Source of the DNA: Pontibacter amylolyticus
GTDB lineage: Bacteria; Bacteroidota; Bacteroidia; Cytophagales; Hymenobacteraceae
Direction: 5' to 3'
Length of the DNA: 64,000 nucleotides
Assembly: GCF_014638845.1 (NCBI RefSeq)
Contig: NZ_BMFP01000003.1
Span: 496,001-560,000 of the forward strand
The position numbers were made by a program, and so were the translations under genes. The notes beneath the pieces were generated by a model. It searched no databases, was not told where the DNA came from, and saw only the letters and a list, made by a program, of their open reading frames with translations. Position 1 is the stretch's first letter; each line of letters begins with the position of its first letter. Shown here in pieces: positions 1 to 11,253 of this stretch.

Positions 1-71
1 ATGATCGTATCCTGCGCCAGCAGCAAATGCTGCAGGCCGAAAAATAGCAGCAGTAGTAAAGCTCTTTTCAT
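1..71 (-). CDS. Partial secreted protein, N-terminus only
   Basis: Only the first 23 codons are inside the window; the gene runs off the left edge. The reading starts at an ATG on the minus strand and encodes Met-Lys-Arg, a run of leucines and phenylalanines, then LLLAQDTI, which is a typical Sec signal peptide ending in the Bacteroidota-style Ala-Gln cleavage site. It begins 18 bases after the stop of the upstream minus-strand gene, so the two are probably co-transcribed. The mature function cannot be told from this fragment. Confidence 0.7.
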   Translation of the reverse strand, partial: MKRALLLLLFFGLQHLLLAQDTI

Positions 72-89
72 GTCTTTAAAGTTTAAAGA

Positions 90-806
90 TTAGTATTTGC
101 GGGAGTTAAATCCGAAGAGCAGACTGAAGCGCGCACCGTCTTTGGATGGTGCCACGGCAAAATTGACGGGGAAGTTCACCCCCTGGCTTTGGAAATTGGT
201 ACCTACCGCCAACACTAAGCCTGCACCTCCGAGCGACACGTTCGGCCCGACGCCAAACTCAAGCCCCTTCGCCCCTCTTATACCTACCAGCGCACTCAGG
301 CTCGGCAGAAACTTCCCTTGCTCTAAGCCACCAATCAGCGGCACAAACTCAAACAGTCCGGAAGTGCCGTTTTCGAGCGTGAACACCCGCGTCTCGAACT
401 GCCACCCAAACTGGGTCATCAGGGCGCTCACATTCGTGTCGTAGTCACTTTTGATGTGGTCGCGGTAGTTCTGGCTCAGTACCGTAAAGCCCAATCGGGG
501 GCCGGACAGTTTCAGGCTCTGCTGTTGGTTGTTTGGTCTGGCATATACTGGTTGCTGCGCGGCCGGGCGCATCTCGTTCATCGTCACCTTGGTGCCGTTC
601 TCATACTTGATCATAAAAACGTCCGCTTTCGCAATGGAAATGACGGGCCCCTCGAGGTTGTCGAAGCGCTTGTACTTGACCTCCTGCAGGTTGATCTCCA
701 GCACTTTGACTTCCACCTCGTCGCCGTTTCGTTTGATGAGGATATCCTGCGCCTGGCCAGCAAAATAAACGAGGCAGGCAAAGATGGTGAGCAATAAATT
801 TTTCAT
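90..806 (-). CDS. Secreted protein, predicted outer-membrane beta-barrel type
   Basis: A 238-residue protein with a signal peptide (MKNLLLTIFACLVYFAGQAQ, cleavage after about residue 20). Residues 21-75 carry a DILIKRNGDEVEVKVLEI-type segment that I know from many Bacteroidota secreted proteins, where it is followed by a short linker and a C-terminal porin-like barrel. Residues 100-238 alternate hydrophobic and polar positions with many glycines and end in an aromatic residue (SRKY), which fits a small eight-stranded barrel. The function is not known. It is the first gene of a minus-strand pair with the partial gene at the window edge. A TAAGTTTG element about 50 bases upstream, on the minus strand, matches the Bacteroidota -7 consensus. 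Confidence 0.75.
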   Translation of the reverse strand: MKNLLLTIFACLVYFAGQAQDILIKRNGDEVEVKVLEINLQEVKYKRFDNLEGPVISIAKADVFMIKYENGTKVTMNEMRPAAQQPVYARPNNQQQSLKLSGPRLGFTVLSQNYRDHIKSDYDTNVSALMTQFGWQFETRVFTLENGTSGLFEFVPLIGGLEQGKFLPSLSALVGIRGAKGLEFGVGPNVSLGGAGLVLAVGTNFQSQGVNFPVNFAVAPSKDGARFSLLFGFNSRKY

Positions 807-1090
807 GGTCGATGTGTGTAAGGTGTATGTTTATTTCCTTTTTATATTAGATCAAACTTACATCACACCGACAGGTATAGAAAGCCAGCAAAACGATTTT
901 CAGGACTTTTAGAAATTAATTTAATTAAGTGTATATAATTAATTTACAACGTCTTATATTGTAGGTATAGGACTTCTAAGATTTTAAATAATCTTATAAA
1001 TCTCATAAAATGGATTGCTACCCCTTTACCTGATGTGATTCGAATCCCTAACCAGAGTACCTTACACAAACACCTTTTTGCTGAAACCCG
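807..1090. other. Divergent intergenic region
   Basis: A 284-base AT-rich stretch between two divergent genes. It contains a minus-strand TAAGTTTG (complement at 853-860) resembling the Bacteroidota -7 box, but I do not see a TTG at the proper distance. Two copies of the AGGTATA motif lie near 871 and 964. No reading frame here looks genuine. Confidence 0.4.
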
Positions 1091-2608
1091 ATGGATGATC
1101 TCAAAATAACGCTGGAAACGCTCGGTGAGGAAGACCGTCGGGAGCTTGGCATCTTCATTCAGCGGCAGAAAAAGAAGAAGAGCCGCAAGGATCTGACGCT
1201 TTACAAACTTCTGCTGCAGGAGAAGCAGTACACCCCGGAGCAACTGATCGCGCGTCTATACCCGGAGGACCCGAACCCGGTGGCTTACTACGCGCTCCGC
1301 AAACGGCTCACCCGCCACCTCACCGACTTCATCATGCTCAAACGGATGGAGGAGGACAGTACGGCGGCCTCCTCCATTATGGGCCTGCTTTCGCTGGCCC
1401 GTTACCTGTTCGATGCACGGGTAGAGCGCCTGGCCTGGCACTACCTGAACAAAGCCGAAAAGCTTGCAGCCACCAACGAGCAGTATGACCTGCTTAACAC
1501 CATTTACAACTTACAGATTGAGAAAGCAGACAGTGCGTATGCCGGAAATCTGGAAGAGATCATAACCAGGCGAAATGAGAACAAACTGGCTGCTGACGAA
1601 GTGGAACGGGCTAACATTGCCAGCAGCCTCATCAGCCAGCGCCTGCAGGCGGTCCGGCGTCAGGGCAGCGACCTGCACTTTGACCGGATCATACAAGATG
1701 TGCTCAGCAGTTACAACCTGACCGAGGCTGTGAGCAAACGTCCGCAGTTATTATACAAGCTGATGTCCATTGCCCGGAGCGCCGTGCTGGCCCGCAAGGA
1801 TTTTCTGACCTTTGAGCCCTACATCATCAGCCAGTACCAGGAAACGGAACAGAAATACGGCTTCATCAAAGCCCATCAGTATTACAAACTCAGCCTCCTC
1901 TACATGATCGCGCACGTGCTGTACCGGAACAAGAAGTTCGTGGAGTCGATCCACTACCTGGCCCTCCTGCACAACAGCATGAGCGGCGACGGCAAAAATC
2001 ACTTTGCAACTTTTTACCCGCGCTACATTTTTTTGATGGTGGCCAACCTGGTGTTTCTGCGCAACAATACAGAGGCCATCGGGCTGATGGAGAAGCTGCT
2101 CTACAAGAGCAAGGTGCACCTGAGTCAGCGCGACCAGCTGACCGCCCTGCTCGGCCTAAGCTTTAACTATTTTGCGCAGGGGGCATTCGGCAAGGCAAAC
2201 CGTGTGCTGCTCGGCATCAAGCGGTCCGACAAATGGCTGGAGCAAACCATGGGGCGTGAGTGGGTGCTGAAGAAGAAAATGGGGGAACTGATCCTGCAGT
2301 ACGAACTCGGTAACGAAGACCTGGTGCTGAACAAGATCCGGTCATTTGAGCGCACCTTCAAAGACCTGTTGCAGCAAACAGCTTACTACAACGTGAAGCA
2401 GTACCTGCAACTCATCAAGCACATGGTGGACCAGCCGGAGCTTGTGGCCAGTGAAGCATTCTTTCAGCAGGTGGAGCAGAGCCTGGAGTTTGAGTCGTTT
2501 GAGAACACGGACATACAGGCCATGAGTTTTTATGCCTGGCTCAAGGCCAAAATGCTCCGCCGCCCCTATTACGATGTGCTGCTGGAGCTGGCGCAGAGCA
2601 ACCTTTAG
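1091..2608 (+). CDS. Hypothetical all-helical protein, TPR-like
   Basis: A 505-residue cytosolic protein without signal peptide or membrane segment. I do not recognise a named family. The N-terminus (residues 1-60) is highly charged with a basic patch of four lysines near residue 27 and reads like a short winged-helix or sigma-like segment (DRRELGIFIQRQ). From about residue 110 onward the sequence is a series of amphipathic helices spaced 30-40 residues apart with alanine, tyrosine and leucine at regular positions, as in TPR or other helical-repeat proteins. It probably acts as a protein-interaction scaffold. It stands alone on the plus strand, and codon use matches the neighbours. The function is open. 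Confidence 0.8.
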   Translation: MDDLKITLETLGEEDRRELGIFIQRQKKKKSRKDLTLYKLLLQEKQYTPEQLIARLYPEDPNPVAYYALRKRLTRHLTDFIMLKRMEEDSTAASSIMGLLSLARYLFDARVERLAWHYLNKAEKLAATNEQYDLLNTIYNLQIEKADSAYAGNLEEIITRRNENKLAADEVERANIASSLISQRLQAVRRQGSDLHFDRIIQDVLSSYNLTEAVSKRPQLLYKLMSIARSAVLARKDFLTFEPYIISQYQETEQKYGFIKAHQYYKLSLLYMIAHVLYRNKKFVESIHYLALLHNSMSGDGKNHFATFYPRYIFLMVANLVFLRNNTEAIGLMEKLLYKSKVHLSQRDQLTALLGLSFNYFAQGAFGKANRVLLGIKRSDKWLEQTMGREWVLKKKMGELILQYELGNEDLVLNKIRSFERTFKDLLQQTAYYNVKQYLQLIKHMVDQPELVASEAFFQQVEQSLEFESFENTDIQAMSFYAWLKAKMLRRPYYDVLLELAQSNL

Positions 2609-2731
2609 CGCTCACTGAAGCAGGTCATCAAACACAAAAAACAGCAGAACGCGTATGGGCTATAAAAGTACCGGCCGCTTTTTTTGACACGAGAATTTGT
2701 CAGGGAATCAGGCGAGATAAACTTGTAAACT

Positions 2732-3229
2732 ATGGCAACAGAAAAGTATACCGTACCAGCACAAACGCGCATCGGGCATGTGCACCTGAAAGTAGCCGAT
2801 CTCGACAGGGCGCTGGCATTTTACCGCGACCTGCTGGGCTTTGAACTGATGATGATGTACGGACCGGATGCGGCCTTCATTTCAGCGGGCGGTTACCACC
2901 ACCACATCGGCCTGAACACCTGGTACAGCAAAGGCGGCACGCCACCGCCGGCACGCAGCACCGGCCTTTTCCATACCGCCATCCTCTACCCCACTCGCAA
3001 AGACCTAGCTGCCATCCTGAAGCGGATCCGGGAGTCCGGTTATCGCCTCGACGGCGCTTCTGACCATGGCGTTTCGGAAGCGCTCTACCTGTCGGACCCC
3101 GACGGCAATGGCGTAGAACTGTACTGGGACCGTCCGCAGGAAAAGTGGCCGCGTGACGAGGAAGGCAAGATCACCATGTACACCCAGCCGCTCGACCTGC
3201 AGGACCTGCTCAGCGAGCTGGACAGTTGA
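2732..3229 (+). CDS. VOC family protein (glyoxalase/dioxygenase fold)
   Basis: A 165-residue member of the vicinal oxygen chelate superfamily. The first beta-alpha-beta module begins IGHVHLKVADLDRALAFY, where His16 is at the usual first metal-ligand position. A second half contains GLFHTAILYP, and a closing SDPDGNGVELYWDRP supplies the usual C-terminal glutamate ligand. The tail (EEGKITMYTQPLDLQDLL) resembles catechol-2,3-dioxygenase-like members such as CatE of Bacillus, but the protein is only half as long, so it would work as a dimer. The substrate is unknown. It is a single-gene unit on the plus strand, converging on the thioesterase gene. The ATG follows an A/T-rich leader without a strong Shine-Dalgarno sequence, as is normal in this phylum. 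Confidence 0.88.
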   Translation: MATEKYTVPAQTRIGHVHLKVADLDRALAFYRDLLGFELMMMYGPDAAFISAGGYHHHIGLNTWYSKGGTPPPARSTGLFHTAILYPTRKDLAAILKRIRESGYRLDGASDHGVSEALYLSDPDGNGVELYWDRPQEKWPRDEEGKITMYTQPLDLQDLLSELDS

Positions 3230-3237
3230 TCTGACTT

Positions 3238-3360
3238 CTTGACAAAAGACATTTTGAAAAAGGAATGCGCCGCCTCACCTGCTGAACTAACTTTGTAGAG
3301 TTCACATCGCCCTGAAGGAAGTCCTTTGTCTTTTGTCAAAATGTCCTTTGTCAGGTATAA
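3238..3360. repeat. Low-complexity CTTTTGTC repeats between converging genes
   Basis: The short gap between the VOC gene and the thioesterase gene carries TTGACAAAAGACATTTTGA on the left and, on the right, repeated GTCCTTTGTC/TTTTGTC units that are partly its complement. The two sides can pair imperfectly, so the stretch may serve as a bidirectional terminator. Related GTCCTTTG units appear again at about 8877-8905 beside another gene end. Confidence 0.45.
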
Positions 3361-3368
3361 GTATAGCC

Positions 3369-3806
3369 CTACCCTTCCAACTCCACAAAATCGGCGCTGC
3401 GCGGCAGCTCCATAAAATGCTGCGCCAGTTCCTCCGGCAACGCTGCCAGCTTTCTTTTCAAAACGTCTATCCAGGCACCTTCCACTTTAATCACAGCAGC
3501 CTTCACGCCGTCTGCTTTAAACAATTCATGTCGCAATGCCCAACGCGAACCATCTTTGCGGCTGGCGGTCAGTTCTGTGTGGATGGTGATCTCCTCATTG
3601 ATACCTACCTCCCGCAGGTACGTGGTTTCTTCCTTAAACAGGATCGGGCCGATGTGCAGGCGCTGAAAAGTTTTAAGATCCAGTCCTAGTTCTTCCAGGG
3701 CTTCGATACGGGCCTGCGCGGCAAAATCAGCATAGGCGGAGTGGCGCATGTGCATGTTCGCATCCAGGTGCGACCACATTACTTTTCCGGTGTAGGTATG
3801 GGGCAT
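3369..3806 (-). CDS. Acyl-CoA thioesterase, 4HBT/YbgC-like
   Basis: A 145-residue single hot-dog domain protein. The N-terminal segment VMWSHLDANMHMRHSAYADF aligns with the active-site helix of the 4-hydroxybenzoyl-CoA thioesterase family; the Asp in HLDANMH sits where the catalytic aspartate is expected, while the first Asp of the common DTD motif is replaced by His. The rest (EEITIHTELTASRKDGSRWALRHEL) is the long strand pair of the hot-dog sheet. It would hydrolyse short or aromatic acyl-CoA thioesters in the cytoplasm. Start chosen at MPHTYTGK. It converges on the VOC gene; no operon partner is evident. Confidence 0.85.
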   Translation of the reverse strand: MPHTYTGKVMWSHLDANMHMRHSAYADFAAQARIEALEELGLDLKTFQRLHIGPILFKEETTYLREVGINEEITIHTELTASRKDGSRWALRHELFKADGVKAAVIKVEGAWIDVLKRKLAALPEELAQHFMELPRSADFVELEG

Positions 3807-3998
3807 GTTTTGTTGGGTTTAAATGGAATCGGATTGATAACGATGACAGGAAGGCAAAGTTAAGGTATGCAGGTATAACAAAGGCTGTATTTTTTAATTT
3901 TGCTTCTAGCAAATCACGCAATATAACGCTATGTTTATAGCCTAAATTATACATTCCCAGCATCATACCATTTTGTTAAAAACCTCTATTCTGTGCCT

Positions 3999-6900
3999 AT
4001 GAGAACAACTTTACCCGCTGTTTTAATTTTTCTTTTCTTTTTCACGAGCCACACAGTATTTAGCCAAAGTCGCATACCGGGCTTTGTTCTTCAAAACAGG
4101 GTTGGTGTACAGGTAGGCGATCCTACAGATGTGGCCGTTGATAGTGAGAATAATATTTACTTTGTATCAGAAACAGTAAAAAAATTCCGCTATCATGAAT
4201 CTTTGGGCACAGAATACCTCGACTACGCGCCCGAGGGACTGAACAAGGAAAATTACGGATCTTACGACATTGCCCTCGACCAGCATAACAACCTATATGC
4301 TGTAAGTTATACCTATTCAAAGGTTGCCAAATTCAGCCCGGAAGGAAAACTGCTTTTAGAGTTTGGAAATGTAGGAGAAGCCCCCGGACAGTTCAGGTTT
4401 CCGGAAGATATAGCTGTCAATTCAAAAGATGAAATTTATGTAGCCGATACGGGAAACCGACGCATTCAGAAATTTGACAAGACAGGTAAACTACTGCAGG
4501 TAATTCCTTTAGACCCCACTAACGGAAACTACTTCGAAGCACCCTTAAGCATCGATTTTGATAGCGACAACAATCTATACCTACTCCATAATCCGGAAAA
4601 TAAAGTTGTAAAGTATTCTCCAGATGGTAAAAAACTTATAGAGTTTGGGCAGGCCGTTGGTGACACTCTCCTCATGATAAACCCCTGGAAACTGGCAGTA
4701 GACAAACGGAACAACCAGGTATATGTAACAGATCTGGAACTAGAAGGCTTCTACAGATTTAATCTGGAAGGTGGGCTTGAAAGTGTCATGTCTCATAAAC
4801 GATCATCTTATTTGAACGGCACTATGATGAGTATAGCGATTGGAGCCGTAGACGAAATTATATTCATTGCTGACAGAAGAGAAAACAATGAAAGCCAGAT
4901 TCTGATGTTTAATGGTATGGGTGGCGAGGGCATGTATGAATGGGGAAACCTATGGCAGAACGAAGACCTCCATATCGACAATGAAGGGAATGTCTACCTG
5001 CTGGATGAAATTGGAAGAATCACAAAATTCAACGAGTGGGGCGAATTTGTGATGACATTTGGTAATATAGGAGAATGGAGCGCCAATCTGCCTAACATTG
5101 TAATAAAATACCCAAGAGCTATTACCTCCGATCTATTTAACAATCTATATGTGCTTAGAAGTCCGGGCTTACCCCGAGACACCACGGTGATTTATAAGCT
5201 TGATCAGAATGGAAAAATCCTGGGAGTATACGACGATCTTTTACCAAGCACCAACACCTATACTGATCTGGCAGTAGATGCCGCTGGCAACATGTATGTG
5301 GCAGATCTTACCGCCGGCCTGATACATAAAATCAGCCCCGACAGCAGGTACCTGGGCACAATTGGTAGTCCGGGTTTTGGCCCCGGTCAGTTATGGATGC
5401 CTTTGGCTCTAGCAATAGATAACACCGGAATCTTGCATGTACTTGACTATAATGGAGGAAGGGTACAGCAGTTTGATGCCAGAGGGAAACTTATACGCCA
5501 GTTTGGCAAGTTCAGTCAGAATGATGGCGGCCCTATTTCAAAAAGTGATCTGGCTTTAGATAGCAAAGGAAATATACATGTGGCTTCTAACATGGCCCAG
5601 AGACGCTACTGGGTTTTTAATTCGAAAGGTGATCTTCTCCACGAAGTTCTGGATAATAAGGTGAACCGCATTGCTCTCGACCGACTTGGTGCGAACCTGG
5701 TGCTTGATGATGATCAGGCAGACGGCTACTCGCTTTATACTGCCGATGCGTATGAGACACCACAAAGCATTATAACAGGTGTCGTTTACAACGACGTGAA
5801 CAACAATTGCATGTTTGACGAAGGTGAGAGAACACTTTCAGGGATAGTTGTTGCCACCAATCCAGGGCCATACTTTGCTATAACAGATCAGAATGGCAGT
5901 TATACTCTGACAGTGACCCCTGCTGAATATACCCTGCATACAATGCTATCACAGCAAGCTGGCAAAACAATAACAGCAACCTGCCCTGCACCAGAAAAGG
6001 GCTATCCAGTTACTATATCTGATCCGGGTCAGCTAATCCAAAATATAAATTTTGGCAACTACGTTTTTGCTCCAGCTCACCTCTCGGTCAGCGTCTCCTC
6101 CACCCGTCGGCGTCGTTGCTTCGAGAGCACCACGACAGTCCGTTATGAAAACTCCGGCTTCGCCACTGCCCCCGATGCTAAGGTATATTTGCAGCTGCCC
6201 AAAGAGATGGGACTGCTCTCGGCCGACAAGTCTTATACCCGCCTTGCTGACGGCACCTATGAATTCAAAGTTGGCGATCTTGCAGGTGGCCAAAGCGGCA
6301 CCATCACCATCCAGGACATCGTCACCTGCGGCGACGAGTCGGTGCGGGGCCTGACGGTCTGCACCCGCGCCTGGATCACGCCCTCCAATAACAAACCAGC
6401 CGAACCCACCCCGACCGTTTCCATTACCGGCCGCTGCCACGCCGAGACAGGTATGATCCGCTTTGTGGTGCGCAACACGGGCACGGCCGACATGGACCAG
6501 CACGAGCTGTTCCGCAAGTTTGCGAATGGGGAACTGGCCTCGCAGGAGCAGTTCCGCTTGGCCGCCGGCGACAGCCTCGTGCTCTGGGTGCCATCGCTGG
6601 GCTATACCTGGCGCCTGGAAGCCGACCAACCCGACGGCAACGGCGACAACTCCGCCGTTAGCGTCACCATCGAGGGCTGCCCGGGCGAAGCGAGCAGCTC
6701 TGTGAGCACCGGTATGGTCAACCTGCTGCCCTCCGACGACGAGGAGGCGGAGAAGTCGGCCGAGTGCATGCCCATCACCGACTCCTACGACCCCAACGAC
6801 AAGCTGGTGACGCCCGTGGGCCGCACAGAGGAATTCTATACCCCGACTAACACGGCCCTCAAGTACAAGGTCCGCTTCCAGAACACAGGCACCGATGTGG

Positions 6901-8516
6901 CCTACCGCATCGTGGTGGTCGACACGCTCTCCGAGCACCTGGACCTGAGCACGCTGCAATTGGGGGCTACCTCCCACCCGAGCCGCGTGGAGGTGAGCGG
7001 AAAAGGACGGCCCGTGCTCACCTGGACCTTCGACAACATCATGCTGCCCGACTCCACGGCTGACGAGCCCGGCAGCCACGGCTACATCCTCTTCAGCATC
7101 AAGCCAAAGGCAGGTCTGCCGGAGAAAACACTGGTGGAGAACTTTGCCGACATCTTCTTCGATTTCAACTCCCCCATCCGCACCAACATCACCCAGAACC
7201 GCATCTACGACATGCCGCCGGTGATCAACGAGTCGGTGCGCGTGCACCTGGAGGATGTGCTGGCCACGCCAGGTATAGCAGGCTTCTCCCCTTCCGCCGG
7301 CAAGTTCGGAACTGAGGTCACCATCACCGGACAGCGCTTTGCAGTGAAGCCAGGCGAGAGCAAGGTATACCTGAATGGCAAAGCAGCCACCGTCGTGAGC
7401 GCCACGGCCACTGAGCTGAAGGTGCTCGTGCCGACAGGCACCGCTACCGGTAACTTAAAGGTCATTACCCCGGACGGAGGCGTGACCTCCGCTGACAAGT
7501 TTGAGGTATACCAGCCGCCGGTGCTCAGCTCCTTCAGTCCGGCCGAGGGCATGGTAGGCCAGACGGTGACACTTTCCGGCGAGCACCTGCAGGCAGAACT
7601 GATTGAAGAAATCAGACTGGGCAACCTGACCTGTGAGATCCTGAGCAGCCAGGGTAACACGCTTACGGTACGCGTACCGGCAGCGGCCGCAACAGGCAAA
7701 TTCCAGATCAGCACCAAAGGAGGCGAGGCGTTGAGCAGTGCGGCCTATACCGTCTGGTACGCCCCTGGCATTACCGGACTAAGCAAGCAGACCGACATTG
7801 TGGGCGCGCGCGTCACGATCATGGGTGAGCATTTTGCCACAGACAAGGCGCGCAACCAGGTGCGATTCGGGCAGGCACTGGCCGAGGTACTGGAGGCCAG
7901 CCCGCAGCAGCTGACCGTGCGGGTGCCGGAAGGCGCTGCGTCAGGCTTTATTTCCGTGGAGACACCGGGCGGAAAGGCCACAGCTACGACCACCTTCGAA
8001 GTGATTCCGGGTCCGAAATTCACGGCCATGCAGCCTGCCAGCGGCACGGTGGGCACCGTGGTCGAGATCACGGGCGAGCACTTCGGCATCATGGGCCAGC
8101 AGGACAAGATCGTCTTTAACGGGCAGGTGGCCCTGGTGCTGGAGAGCACCGGCGACAGGTATAGAGTGCGCGTACCGCGGGGGGCCAGCACGGGCAAAGT
8201 GACCATCACCGGCTACGGCGGCAAGGCACACAGCAGCTCTGATTTCGTGGTGGAGGAACTGGCGCCAGCCGAGGCCGTCACCGTCTACCCGAACCCGAGC
8301 AACGGACAGTTCACCGTGAGCCTCCGCCACGCCGATTTCGACGTGCAGCTGATCGAGGTATACGACGCGCTGGGCAAGCGCCTGCATCAGACACACATCC
8401 CCGGACCAAGGCCGGAAACGGTGGAGATCAGTCTGCCAACTGCTAAAGCAGGCCTGTACTTCCTGCAGATTCAGACGGAACGTGGGATGATCACCAAAAA
8501 GCTGACAGTGCTGTAA
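3999..8516 (+). CDS. Large secreted NHL/SdrD-B/TIG protein with T9SS C-terminal domain
   Basis: About 1,505 residues. I start at the ATG at 3999 rather than a GTG two codons earlier; it gives a clean signal peptide (MRTTLPAVLIFLFFF, cleavage after FSQ). Residues 30-590 are NHL-type beta-propeller repeats with recurrent VDxxNNxYV and GPGQ motifs. Residues about 590-690 are an SdrD-B-like domain (GVVYNDVNNNCMFDEGE). A repeat-like adhesive region follows. Four IPT/TIG domains lie at about 1090-1422, each with a SPxxGxxGTxVTITG pattern. The last 80 residues (YPNPSNGQFTVSL to MITKKLTVL) are a type A T9SS sorting domain, so the protein is exported by type IX secretion and attached or released at the surface. 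The DNA is mosaic: sampled lines before about 6060 are 40-48% G+C, a line after it 72%. Confidence 0.92.
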   Translation: MRTTLPAVLIFLFFFTSHTVFSQSRIPGFVLQNRVGVQVGDPTDVAVDSENNIYFVSETVKKFRYHESLGTEYLDYAPEGLNKENYGSYDIALDQHNNLYAVSYTYSKVAKFSPEGKLLLEFGNVGEAPGQFRFPEDIAVNSKDEIYVADTGNRRIQKFDKTGKLLQVIPLDPTNGNYFEAPLSIDFDSDNNLYLLHNPENKVVKYSPDGKKLIEFGQAVGDTLLMINPWKLAVDKRNNQVYVTDLELEGFYRFNLEGGLESVMSHKRSSYLNGTMMSIAIGAVDEIIFIADRRENNESQILMFNGMGGEGMYEWGNLWQNEDLHIDNEGNVYLLDEIGRITKFNEWGEFVMTFGNIGEWSANLPNIVIKYPRAITSDLFNNLYVLRSPGLPRDTTVIYKLDQNGKILGVYDDLLPSTNTYTDLAVDAAGNMYVADLTAGLIHKISPDSRYLGTIGSPGFGPGQLWMPLALAIDNTGILHVLDYNGGRVQQFDARGKLIRQFGKFSQNDGGPISKSDLALDSKGNIHVASNMAQRRYWVFNSKGDLLHEVLDNKVNRIALDRLGANLVLDDDQADGYSLYTADAYETPQSIITGVVYNDVNNNCMFDEGERTLSGIVVATNPGPYFAITDQNGSYTLTVTPAEYTLHTMLSQQAGKTITATCPAPEKGYPVTISDPGQLIQNINFGNYVFAPAHLSVSVSSTRRRRCFESTTTVRYENSGFATAPDAKVYLQLPKEMGLLSADKSYTRLADGTYEFKVGDLAGGQSGTITIQDIVTCGDESVRGLTVCTRAWITPSNNKPAEPTPTVSITGRCHAETGMIRFVVRNTGTADMDQHELFRKFANGELASQEQFRLAAGDSLVLWVPSLGYTWRLEADQPDGNGDNSAVSVTIEGCPGEASSSVSTGMVNLLPSDDEEAEKSAECMPITDSYDPNDKLVTPVGRTEEFYTPTNTALKYKVRFQNTGTDVAYRIVVVDTLSEHLDLSTLQLGATSHPSRVEVSGKGRPVLTWTFDNIMLPDSTADEPGSHGYILFSIKPKAGLPEKTLVENFADIFFDFNSPIRTNITQNRIYDMPPVINESVRVHLEDVLATPGIAGFSPSAGKFGTEVTITGQRFAVKPGESKVYLNGKAATVVSATATELKVLVPTGTATGNLKVITPDGGVTSADKFEVYQPPVLSSFSPAEGMVGQTVTLSGEHLQAELIEEIRLGNLTCEILSSQGNTLTVRVPAAAATGKFQISTKGGEALSSAAYTVWYAPGITGLSKQTDIVGARVTIMGEHFATDKARNQVRFGQALAEVLEASPQQLTVRVPEGAASGFISVETPGGKATATTTFEVIPGPKFTAMQPASGTVGTVVEITGEHFGIMGQQDKIVFNGQVALVLESTGDRYRVRVPRGASTGKVTITGYGGKAHSSSDFVVEELAPAEAVTVYPNPSNGQFTVSLRHADFDVQLIEVYDALGKRLHQTHIPGPRPETVEISLPTAKAGLYFLQIQTERGMITKKLTVL

Positions 8517-8553
8517 TCGCCTTGTTCATACAAGATTGAAGCAGCACTGTCAG
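8502..8553 (+). terminator. Stem-loop spanning the stop codon of the T9SS gene
   Basis: CTGACAGTGCTG at 8502-8513, which ends at the stop codon, pairs perfectly with CAGCACTGTCAG at 8542-8553. The 28-base loop holds a second perfect stem, CTTGT-tcat-ACAAG. No U-run follows, so it may be a 3'-end stabiliser rather than a classical terminator. Confidence 0.5.
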
Positions 8554-8566
8554 TCTGGCTTACAAA

Positions 8567-8761
8567 CTAAGCGGCTTCGCGTTGTTCGTCTTTCAACGAT
8601 TTGATCGCGTCGTAGAGTGCAGGGCCGGCATCACGCAGGTTCTCTATGGCATTGGCCAGGTCGTAGAACTTTTCGGGTTCGACCTCTGAGCTGTTGGCGA
8701 AGGCTTTTAAAAGCGTGTGAAGGATCTGGGTATAATTTTCTTCAAATTCGTCTGGGTTCAT
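8567..8761 (-). CDS. Small acidic hypothetical protein
   Basis: A 64-residue protein, acidic and helical (MNPDEFEENYTQILHTLLK...), with no membrane segment, signal peptide or cysteine. I do not recognise the family. The composition (many Glu, Asp, Ala and Leu in heptad-like spacing) suggests a short helical hairpin that could dimerise or bind a partner. It sits alone on the minus strand between the T9SS surface protein and the GH97 gene, and has its own AT-rich upstream region. It is probably real because the reading is well bounded and has normal codon use. The function is not known. Confidence 0.6.
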   Translation of the reverse strand: MNPDEFEENYTQILHTLLKAFANSSEVEPEKFYDLANAIENLRDAGPALYDAIKSLKDEQREAA

Positions 8762-8831
8762 AGGTAAAATGGCTAAAAGTTTTCATTATCAATAAGATAC
8801 AAACTATATCTTAAAATAATTCGATAGCAGC

Positions 8832-8870
8832 AAAAAAAAAGCGCCGTACATTTCTGCACGGCGCTTTTTT
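8832..8870 (-). terminator. Rho-independent terminator of the GH97 gene
   Basis: The stem GCGCCGT (8841-8847) pairs with ACGGCGC (8858-8864), flanked by an A-run on the left and a T-run on the right, so it can work in both directions. It lies 45 bases past the GH97 stop codon. Confidence 0.85.
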
Positions 8871-8914
8871 GTCTTATGTCCTTTGTTAAAAAAATCCCTT
8901 TGTCCAGAGCACGC

Positions 8915-11086
<2,172 letters not shown>

Positions 11087-11253
11087 TTATAGATGATCTT
11101 GTGTAAAGGACCGCTGATTGTACTCCATCAGTCCCCCGCAGGTTATAAATATCTGTCTGCAAATTACATTAAAAATCGTTTGGTACCGAAGTGGCTTTCC
11201 AACACCTTCCACCTCCAGGTCGTATACTTGTTTCAAACCTCTTATATCATCCC

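Noticed and set aside
6033-7247. Long minus-strand reading frame opposite the T9SS surface gene
   Set aside because: Its translation is His-, Val- and Gly-rich without pattern, and the plus strand there encodes well-supported domains. It arises because the GC-rich half has few stops in that frame.
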